Source: Cypionkella sp.
GTDB lineage: Bacteria > Pseudomonadota > Alphaproteobacteria > Rhodobacterales > Rhodobacteraceae
DNA length: 5,855 nt
Assembly (NCBI GenBank): GCA_018063485.1
Contig: JAGPBG010000160.1
Span: 1-5,855, forward strand
Direction of reading: 5' to 3'
The translations under genes and the position numbers were made by a program. The notes beneath the pieces are model-generated. The model saw nothing but the letters and a program-made list of their open reading frames with translations. It made no database searches and was not told the DNA's origin. Positions 1 through 5,855 of the stretch are shown in pieces (the stretch's first letter is position 1; each line of letters opens with the position of its first letter).

Positions 1-3000
1 AACGTGTGCCGCGCGCTGTGGCCGCCGCCCCGCCACGGGCCAAAGACGTGGTGGTTGGGACTACCGAGATCAGCGATACGCCAACCATGCGGGTGTTCGA
101 TGCCCCGGCCACGTCTGCCCCCACGGCGCATCTGCTGTCAAACGGCCAATATGGTGTGATGCTGACCGCAACCGGCGAAGGTTTCAGTTGCTGGCGCGAT
201 CTGGCAATCACCCGCTGGCGGTCAGAGGCAACGCAGGCAGCCCTCGGGTCTTTCATCTATATCCGCGACACCACCACCGGCACTCTGTGGTCTGCCGGGG
301 TGCAGCCGATCCGCGCCGACACCCCGCGTCACCGCACTGTGTTCAGCGAGCATCAGGCCGCCTTTATCCATCAGGAACCGAACTTCACCACCACAACCGA
401 AGTGGTCGTTTCTGCCGAAGACGATGCCGAGGCGCGCCGCGTCACGCTCACCAACACCGGGCGGCGTTCGCGCGAGTTTGATGTCACCTCATATGCCGAG
501 CTCGCGCTGGCCGCGCAATCGGCCGATCAGGCGCATCCGGTGTTTTCCAAGATGTTCGTGGTCACCGATTATCTGCCCGAACTTGGCGTGATCATCGCCA
601 CCCGACGACGTCGTTCCCCCAGCGATCCCGAGGTTTGGGCCGCCCATATCGCCGTTGTCGAAGGCCCCGAAACCGGACCGATCCAGATCGAAACCGATCG
701 GGCGAAATTCATCGGTCGCGGCCATAGCCTGCAAGATCCTGTGATGGCCGATGCCGCGCTTTCCGGCACCACGGGCACGGTGATTGACCCGATCTTTTCC
801 ATCCGCCGCCGTGTCAGTATCCCGGCAGGTGGCGTGACACGTGTGACCTTCTGGACGATGGTTGCCCAGTCGCCCGATGCCCTGCTCGACATCGTTGACC
901 GCCACCGCGACCCCAGCGCTTTCGCCCGTGCCGCCACCCTGTCCTGGACGCAAGCGCAGGTGCAGTTACGGCATCTGGGGATTACCCATGCCGATGCCGC
1001 CGAATTTCAGGCACTTGGCGGCATGGTGCTGCGCAGCGACACCCGCCTGCGCGCCTCGCCCGCGCAAATCGCCGCCGGCGCTGCCCCGCAATCTGCACTT
1101 TGGGCGATGGGGATTTCCGGCGATCTGCCGATTGTTCTGGTGCAGATTGACGATACCCAGGACATTGGCGTTCTGCAACAGGTGCTCAGCGCGCATGAAT
1201 ACTGGGGCACCCGACAGCTCTCGGTTGATCTGGTGATCCTGAACGACCGCTCTTCGTCTTATGTACAGGATTTGCAGATTGCCATCGAAAGCGCCGTTCG
1301 CACCGCGCAGACCCGCCCCAAGGCGCGCGGCAGCCATGCGCCTGTTCAGGGCAGCATTTACGCGCTGCGCTCTGATATCATCAACCCCGGCGCGCGCGCC
1401 GCTTTGCTGTCGGTGGCGCGTCTGGTGATCGTGGCAGGGCGCGGCGACATCGGCCAGCAGCTTGCTCTTCTATCGGCCCCAAAGGAAATCGCTGCGCCCG
1501 CTGCGGCGATACCGGCGATGATAGCCCCCACCCCGACCATGCCGGAACTTGAGTTTTTCAACGGCACAGGCGGGTTTGCTGAAAAGGGGCGCGAATATGT
1601 CACCGTGCTACGCGATGGTCAGACCACGCCCGCGCCATGGCTCAATGTGATCGCCAATCCCAGCTTTGGTTTTCAGGTTTCAGCCGAAGGCTCAGGGCAT
1701 GTCTGGTCGGAAAACAGCAAGGAAAATCAAATCACGCCTTGGTCAAACGATCCCGTTACCGATCCGGCCGGTGAGGCGATTTACCTGCATGATCTGGAAA
1801 CCAATCAGAAATGGACAGCAACCGCGCTACCGATCCGTGGGCGCGGCACCTATATCGCGCGCCACGGCTTTGGCTATTCCACCTTCGCGCATGACGTCAA
1901 TGGCATCGCCGCCAGCATGGTTCAATTCGTGCCACTCGATGCGCCAGTCAAGATTTCCCGCCTGACCCTGCGCAACACGGGCACCACGGCCCGCAAACTC
2001 TCGATCACCGGCTATGCCGAATGGGTGCTTGGCCCCTCGCGCAGCGCAACGACGGCTTTTGTGACCACAAAGCCTGATCCTGCCACCGGGGCCATTCTGG
2101 CACAGAACACCTTCAGCACGGCCTTTCCCGGTCGTATCGCTTTTGCCGATCTTGGCGCACAGGCCAGCAGCATCACTGCCGACCGCGCCGAGTTCATCGG
2201 CCCCGGTGGCACGCTGGCAGCACCTGCCGCGCTCAATGGCAAACCGCTTTCGGGGCGCTTTGGGCCAGCGCTCGACCCCTGCGCCGCGCTGCAACGCCGC
2301 ATAACGCTGCCCCCCGGCCAGACGGCAGAGATCGTGTTCCTCATCGGTCAGGCCGAGAATGAGGCCGCCGCCAGCGCCCTGATCCAACAGGTGCGCACCG
2401 CCGATCTCGACCAGATTCTGGATGCTGTGAAACGCCACTGGACCGACCTGCTTACCTCGGTGCAGATCACCTCGCCAGATCGCGCGATGGACATCATGCT
2501 GAACGGCTGGCTGCTTTATCAAACCCTTGCCTGCCGGATCTGGGCGCGTGCGGGCTTTTATCAGGCCAGCGGTGCTTACGGCTTCCGCGATCAGTTGCAA
2601 GATGGCATGGCGCTGACCTTCAACCAACCGGGTATGACTCGAACCCATCTTTTGCGCGCCGCAAGCCGCCAGTTCCCCGAAGGCGATGTGCAGCACTGGT
2701 GGTTGCCCCATTCCGGCCAGGGCGTGCGCACCCATATCTCGGATGATCGTGTCTGGCTTGGCTACGGCGTCGCGCACTATGTGGCGGTCTCGGGCGATCA
2801 GACCATTCTGGACGAGCAATTGCCCTTCCTTCACGGGCCAGCCGTGCCAGCCGGCGCGCATGACGATTTCTTCCTGCCGACCATTTCTGAAACCACGGCC
2901 AGCCTTTTTGAACACTGCGCCCGCGGTCTGGATCTTGCGATTGATCTGACCGGTGAAAACGGCATGCCGCTGATCGGGACCGGCGATTGGAACGACGGGA

Positions 3001-3962
3001 TGAACCGCGTTGGCGAAGGCGGCAAAGGCACCAGCGTCTGGCTCGGCTGGCTGTTGATCGCTACCATCAACATGATGGCCCCCCTGGCCGACAGCCGCGA
3101 CCCCAAACGCGCGGCGCGCTGGCGGCGTCACGCGGAATCGGTCCGCGAGGCCATTGAAGCGCGGGGATGGGATGGCGAATGGTATCGGCGCGGCACCTTT
3201 GACGATGGCACCATCCTCGGCTCTGCCGCCTCCGGGGAATGCCGCATCGACAGCATCGCGCAATCCTGGGCCGTATTGTCGGGTGCGGCCGATCCCGAAC
3301 GTGCCAAAACCGCAATGGACTCGATGGCCACGCATCTGCTGCGCCCCGATCCGGGGATTGCGCTGCTCTTCACGCCACCCTTTGATCGCAGTGCGGTCGA
3401 TCCCGGCTATATCAAAGGCTATCCACCTGGCCTGCGCGAAAACGGCGGGCAATACAGCCATGCCGCGATGTGGGCCATTCTGGCACAGGCCAAGCTGGGC
3501 CAAGGTGATGCTGCTGCCGCGCTTTTTGCTATGCTCAACCCGATCAATCACGCGCTCACCGCCCAGGCAGCCAACCGTTACAAGGTTGAGCCCTATGTGA
3601 TTGCCGCCGATGTCTATTCGACCGCTCCGCACGCAGGGCGCGGCGGCTGGACATGGTACACAGGTTCCGCCGGATGGATGTATCGCGCCGGTATCGAAGG
3701 GCTTCTGGGCCTGACACGGGCCGGCGAAACCCTTCTTTTGACCCCCTGCGTTCCAAAAGAGTGGCCCGAGCTTACGGCAACCGTCATTCTTGGGCGTACC
3801 CATCTCAGGATCACCATCCTGAACCCGGATCGCACCAGTCATAATGTTGCATCAGCGCGCCTCAATGATACCGCCTTACCGGTCGCGAACGGCAGGGTCA
3901 GTCTGCCGCTGACCGACGGATCACATGAATTGGTCGTCACTCTGGGGCCCGCGCCGGGTTAA
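1..3962 (+). CDS. ndvB: Cyclic beta-1,2-glucan synthase, C-terminal part (5' end beyond left window edge)
   Basis: Large inner-membrane enzyme that builds periplasmic cyclic beta-1,2-glucans from UDP-glucose. In characterised family members the N-terminal half polymerises and cyclises the glucan, and the C-terminal GH94 part sets ring size by phosphorolysis. Only that C-terminal part is in the window. Residues are counted from the GTG at position 6. The frame is open to the left edge and reads (E/K/Q)-R-V-P-R, so I take that GTG as an internal valine, not a start. Residues 41-320 and 520-815 are two related beta-sandwich domains. Residues 321-490 form a mixed module with GISGDLPIVLVQ (369-380) and AHEYW (396-400). 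Residues 491-513 are an Ala/Pro linker. Residues 820-1235 are the GH94 (alpha/alpha)6 barrel: FRDQLQD (860-866), QHWWLPHSGQGVRTHISDD (896-914), GTGDWNDGMN (991-1000, which contains the family's catalytic Asp), GYPPGLRENGGQYSH (1138-1152) and GGWTWYTGSAGWMYR (1213-1227, phosphate-binding region by analogy with cellobiose phosphorylase). A C-terminal beta domain ends at the TAA at 3960-3962. I see no frameshift and all the usual GH94 motifs, so it looks functional. Full-length relatives are about 2800 residues, so roughly half is missing to the left. Family call is very sure; the choice among ndvB, chvB and cgs is a naming convention. Confidence 0.95.
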   Translation, partial: RVPRAVAAAPPRAKDVVVGTTEISDTPTMRVFDAPATSAPTAHLLSNGQYGVMLTATGEGFSCWRDLAITRWRSEATQAALGSFIYIRDTTTGTLWSAGVQPIRADTPRHRTVFSEHQAAFIHQEPNFTTTTEVVVSAEDDAEARRVTLTNTGRRSREFDVTSYAELALAAQSADQAHPVFSKMFVVTDYLPELGVIIATRRRRSPSDPEVWAAHIAVVEGPETGPIQIETDRAKFIGRGHSLQDPVMADAALSGTTGTVIDPIFSIRRRVSIPAGGVTRVTFWTMVAQSPDALLDIVDRHRDPSAFARAATLSWTQAQVQLRHLGITHADAAEFQALGGMVLRSDTRLRASPAQIAAGAAPQSALWAMGISGDLPIVLVQIDDTQDIGVLQQVLSAHEYWGTRQLSVDLVILNDRSSSYVQDLQIAIESAVRTAQTRPKARGSHAPVQGSIYALRSDIINPGARAALLSVARLVIVAGRGDIGQQLALLSAPKEIAAPAAAIPAMIAPTPTMPELEFFNGTGGFAEKGREYVTVLRDGQTTPAPWLNVIANPSFGFQVSAEGSGHVWSENSKENQITPWSNDPVTDPAGEAIYLHDLETNQKWTATALPIRGRGTYIARHGFGYSTFAHDVNGIAASMVQFVPLDAPVKISRLTLRNTGTTARKLSITGYAEWVLGPSRSATTAFVTTKPDPATGAILAQNTFSTAFPGRIAFADLGAQASSITADRAEFIGPGGTLAAPAALNGKPLSGRFGPALDPCAALQRRITLPPGQTAEIVFLIGQAENEAAASALIQQVRTADLDQILDAVKRHWTDLLTSVQITSPDRAMDIMLNGWLLYQTLACRIWARAGFYQASGAYGFRDQLQDGMALTFNQPGMTRTHLLRAASRQFPEGDVQHWWLPHSGQGVRTHISDDRVWLGYGVAHYVAVSGDQTILDEQLPFLHGPAVPAGAHDDFFLPTISETTASLFEHCARGLDLAIDLTGENGMPLIGTGDWNDGMNRVGEGGKGTSVWLGWLLIATINMMAPLADSRDPKRAARWRRHAESVREAIEARGWDGEWYRRGTFDDGTILGSAASGECRIDSIAQSWAVLSGAADPERAKTAMDSMATHLLRPDPGIALLFTPPFDRSAVDPGYIKGYPPGLRENGGQYSHAAMWAILAQAKLGQGDAAAALFAMLNPINHALTAQAANRYKVEPYVIAADVYSTAPHAGRGGWTWYTGSAGWMYRAGIEGLLGLTRAGETLLLTPCVPKEWPELTATVILGRTHLRITILNPDRTSHNVASARLNDTALPVANGRVSLPLTDGSHELVVTLGPAPG
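126..965 (+). other. First GH94-type beta-sandwich domain of the glucan synthase (protein-level repeat copy 1)
   Basis: Residues about 41-320 of the partial protein. Landmarks are HLLSNGQYGVMLTATGEGF (42-60), WRDLAITRW (63-71), GSFIYIRD (81-88), RVTLTNTG (145-152), DRAKFIG (231-237) and the closing RRRVSIPAGG strand region (267-276). The landmarks recur in the same order about 500 residues later in copy 2, which shows an internal duplication. Divergence is large at residue level, so the duplication is old and typical of the family rather than a recent event in this strain. Unlike copy 2, this copy is not followed by a complete GH94 barrel but by a shorter module (321-490). I infer a structural or scaffolding role, not catalysis. 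Confidence 0.8.
1563..2450 (+). other. Second GH94-type beta-sandwich domain of the glucan synthase (protein-level repeat copy 2)
   Basis: Residues about 520-815. Landmarks matching copy 1 are WLNVIANPSFGFQVSAEGSG (545-564), a TPW (577-579) in the place of TRW, EAIYLHD (590-596), RLTLRNTG (652-659), ITGYAEWVL (667-675), DRAEFIG (726-732) and RRITLPPGQ (764-772). It directly precedes the catalytic barrel, the arrangement seen in stand-alone GH94 phosphorylases, where this sandwich packs on the barrel and contributes to the active-site dimer or lid. The spacing to copy 1 is about 495-507 residues depending on the landmark used. Confidence 0.8.
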
Positions 3963-4229
3963 AGACGATCGCAGTCAAACCATGTTTCGCTTTCAACTCC
4001 CAGTCGGGTGGCCAGAATTGAATTCAACCCTGTCCGGTCTGATGGTGAGGGGCTGTGTTGCGAGGTTTATTGGTGCCGTGCCAGATCGGCGGGGCCTGAG
4101 TGTTGTATTGATTATCTGGATTGGGGGCGATGGGTGCGCCTCTGTGCGCTGTGTTTGTTGTCCTGATCCTGGAGTGATTGGCCTGGCTCTATCCAATTTC
4201 AGGGTGACGCCCGATCTTCAATCTCCAAG
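3963..4229. other. Convergent intergenic region, no gene recognised
   Basis: These 267 bases separate the stop codons of two genes that point at each other. I see no convincing coding sequence: the frames open here have atypical composition (Cys/Trp/Arg-rich on +) and lack a plausible ribosome binding site. There is no GC-rich hairpin followed by a T-run on either strand. Weak inverted repeats are present: the 10-bp palindrome TTGAATTCAA (4018-4027), CCAGAT/ATCTGG (4081-4086 and 4114-4119, 27-nt loop) and ATTGG/CCAAT (4177-4181 and 4193-4197, 11-nt loop, followed by TTTC). The last could contribute to termination of the left gene but is short and AT-rich. From 4041 to 4180 the + strand is 74% G+T (103 of 140 counted). 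Confidence 0.7.
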
Positions 4230-5855
4230 CTATGATCCCGCCGTTGATTTCAAACGGCTTTCGATCAGCAATCCATCTTCATCCAGAATAGGATAGGCTA
4301 CTGAAACGATATGAGCGTTCACGCGCTTGAGGTCGCGCAGCATGTCCAGATGAAGCGAGGACGTGTGCAGGCTTTCCCCTTGTTTGTCTTGCAAGCGTAG
4401 AAAGTGGCGCTCGGCTGACTCGCGCTCCATACGCCGGATATCGACTTTGATTTGCACAAGTTTCCGGGCAAGCAGTTTATCCCGGCTTATGAAAATGGTT
4501 TGCGCGGTGCGCATGTTGTCTTGGGTCAGAAGAAAGATTTCGTTCAACTCACGATAGCCCTCATCCGAAAACCGTAGGCCATGGGTGATTTTCTTGTCGA
4601 CTTGGGCAGAAAGACCTTTGTCGATGATATCGCCGGTGTGCTCCAGGTTGATCACATAATCCAGAATGATGATCGCGCGGCGTTTGTCCACTTCAGCGGC
4701 ATCGCGGCCCAGACGTGACAAATAGATTTTCACCTCATGTTGAAGCCGGTCAACCTTGTCTTCAAGGATGGCAACCTGATGCAAAAAGGCGGGGTCATTT
4801 TTCCGAAACGCCTTGATTGTCAGCGTGAGCATCTGTTCGACCAGATCCCCAATGGCAAGTGCCTCGCGGCTTGCCCCGGCAAGTGCGATCACCGGCACCT
4901 CAAGCGCGGTTTCGTCCAGCCACCGGCTGCCGGTATCTTCATCAACACGGGAGTCGGGAATGAAGCGGGCCACGACGTTTGAGATCAGGCCGGCAAAGGG
5001 CCAGATGGCAAGGGCAAGGATCAGGTTAAAGGCCAGATGCGTCTCAACAGGCAGACTGGTGCTGGCAAAGGGAAGATGTGCCAATGCCTCGCTTGCCAGG
5101 CCTGCGAAAGGCGCGGCAACCAGACAGCCAATTCCGCGCACGGCAAGATTGCCCACCGTCACGCGGCGCCCCGCCGCCGAAGAGCCAAGCGTCGCAAGAA
5201 TTGGTGGGATCGCGCCGCCGAAATTTGCACCCAGCACCATCACCACCGAAAGCTCGGGCGTCAGCCCGCCCGCAAGGCTTAGCGACAGCAAAAGCATCAC
5301 CACCGCCAGTGATGAGGAACACAAGACGGCAAGCATCGCGGCAAAGGCAAAAGCCACCGGCCAGGCCCCGTCAAGCAAGCCCAGAAATGCGGCCATCGCC
5401 CGTGAGTCTCGTATCGGGGCAGATGCGCCATTCAGCAAGACCAGCGACAGCAACATCAGGCCGATCCCGATCAGTGCCAGCCCCACACCCGAGATCGCAG
5501 GGCGGGTCTGTCGCCGCAGGATGAAACCGGCAAGGATCAAAAAGGGCGAAATAGCCTCGACACCGGCTGAAACGATCCATGCAGTCAGCGCCGTGCCGAC
5601 GTTGGCCCCGAGCAAAACGATCTGTGCCATTCCCGGCAAGATCATCTCGGATTCAACAAATGACGCGGTCATCAATGCCGTTGCGGTCGAAGATTGCAGT
5701 CCGAGCGTTGCCACAAGGCCAGAAATAAAAGCGCGGGGTCGGGTCTTGGTGCCAAAGCCAAGTGCCATCTTTAGCCGCAAGCCGAACGCCTCGGTCATTC
5801 CATCGCGTACAAGCCGCAGCCCGAACAAAAGCAGTGCGACCGCACCACCAAGCTG
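4230..5855 (-). CDS. Na+/phosphate cotransporter-family protein with C-terminal PhoU-like domain (5' end beyond right window edge)
   Basis: Inner-membrane protein of the Na/Pi cotransporter family (COG1283, NptA/YjbB-like), expected to move inorganic phosphate coupled to Na+. Residues are counted from the TTG at 5828. Nine in-frame codons before it (QLGGAVALL) continue to the edge and read into LFGLRLV, the usual first-helix pattern, so the true start lies a short way beyond the edge. Two inverted membrane repeats follow. Repeat 1 has LQSSTAT (44-50) and GANVGTA (74-80). Repeat 2 has CSSSLAVV (170-177) and GANFGGAIPP (200-209). Hydrophobic helices run to about residue 290. Residues 320-525 are a charged helical PhoU-like tail with ILEDKVDRL (354-362) and EHTGD (396-400), matching the E-x-x-x-D metal-binding pattern of PhoU. 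The gene ends at TAG (4232-4230). In-window length is 541 codons, close to the usual 540-600 of the family. No frameshift is seen. The second repeat has Cys where Gln is typical of the QSS motif. Direction of transport (uptake or export) and true substrate are not determinable here. Confidence 0.92.
   Translation of the reverse strand, partial: QLGGAVALLLFGLRLVRDGMTEAFGLRLKMALGFGTKTRPRAFISGLVATLGLQSSTATALMTASFVESEMILPGMAQIVLLGANVGTALTAWIVSAGVEAISPFLILAGFILRRQTRPAISGVGLALIGIGLMLLSLVLLNGASAPIRDSRAMAAFLGLLDGAWPVAFAFAAMLAVLCSSSLAVVMLLLSLSLAGGLTPELSVVMVLGANFGGAIPPILATLGSSAAGRRVTVGNLAVRGIGCLVAAPFAGLASEALAHLPFASTSLPVETHLAFNLILALAIWPFAGLISNVVARFIPDSRVDEDTGSRWLDETALEVPVIALAGASREALAIGDLVEQMLTLTIKAFRKNDPAFLHQVAILEDKVDRLQHEVKIYLSRLGRDAAEVDKRRAIIILDYVINLEHTGDIIDKGLSAQVDKKITHGLRFSDEGYRELNEIFLLTQDNMRTAQTIFISRDKLLARKLVQIKVDIRRMERESAERHFLRLQDKQGESLHTSSLHLDMLRDLKRVNAHIVSVAYPILDEDGLLIESRLKSTAGS

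Noticed and set aside
6..8. GTG as the start codon of the left gene.
   Set aside because: The frame continues upstream to the edge, and the context reads as the R-V-P stretch internal to this family. The N-terminal half of the enzyme is required and must lie upstream.
1827..3842. 671-codon open frame on the minus strand, antisense to the glucan synthase.
   Set aside because: It uses exactly the same triplets as the + strand gene in reverse complement, so its stops would need TTA, CTA or TCA codons on the + strand. These are rare in a GC-rich gene. The translation shows no recognisable domain, and the + strand reading has clear GH94 motifs.
4018..4027. Palindrome TTGAATTCAA as a regulator operator.
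   Set aside because: It lies between two convergent gene ends with no promoter nearby, so an operator role has no support.
4044..4051. GGTGAGGG resembling the FtsK-orienting KOPS consensus (GGGNAGGG).
   Set aside because: One mismatch to a consensus defined in E. coli, and a single occurrence in a G-rich stretch; chance is the simpler explanation.
3993..4196. 67-codon minus-strand open frame in the gap.
   Set aside because: Low-complexity Pro/Thr/Arg-rich translation, no recognisable motif and no clear Shine-Dalgarno sequence; it could occur by chance.
4177..4200. ATTGG/CCAAT hairpin followed by TTTC as a terminator for the left gene.
   Set aside because: Only a 5-bp, mostly AT stem with an 11-nt loop and three T residues; too weak to call.
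3925..4296. 123-codon + strand open frame crossing the intergenic gap.
   Set aside because: It starts inside the end of the glucan synthase in another frame and runs into the 3' end of the opposite-strand transporter. Composition is rich in Cys, Trp and Arg, and no ribosome binding site or family resemblance is seen.
5826..5828. TTG as the start codon of the transporter.
   Set aside because: It falls inside the first membrane helix (ALLLFGLRLV), and nine upstream codons stay in frame to the edge and match the family pattern.

Overview
This window looks like ordinary, GC-rich alphaproteobacterial chromosome. The best guess is a rhizobial or Rhodobacterales-type genome. That rests on the strong C/G preference at third codon positions and on a very large cyclic beta-1,2-glucan synthase, a family best known from Alphaproteobacteria. 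I cannot assign a genus from the sequence alone.

Layout: two convergent genes fill almost the whole window, and each is cut off at its 5' end by a window edge. From the left edge to 3962 (+) runs the C-terminal part, about 1320 residues, of a cyclic beta-1,2-glucan synthase (NdvB/ChvB/Cgs family). This part holds two beta-sandwich domains of the GH94 N-terminal type and a complete, apparently intact GH94 phosphorylase-like module. The N-terminal glycosyltransferase and membrane half must lie to the left. From the right edge to 4230 (-) runs a Na+/phosphate cotransporter-family protein (COG1283 type) with two inverted membrane repeats and a cytoplasmic PhoU-like helical tail. It lacks only its extreme N-terminus.

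Between them, 3963-4229 (267 bp) is a convergent intergenic region. I see no convincing gene in it and no classical hairpin-plus-T-run terminator. Its middle is strikingly G+T-rich on the + strand.

Function: the glucan synthase makes periplasmic cyclic glucans used in osmoadaptation and host interaction. The transporter is expected to move Na+ and phosphate across the inner membrane. They are on opposite strands, so they do not share an operon, and nothing here shows that they work together. No promoter is visible because both starts lie outside. I found no RNA gene, mobile element, CRISPR array or clearly novel system. The findings below are modest.
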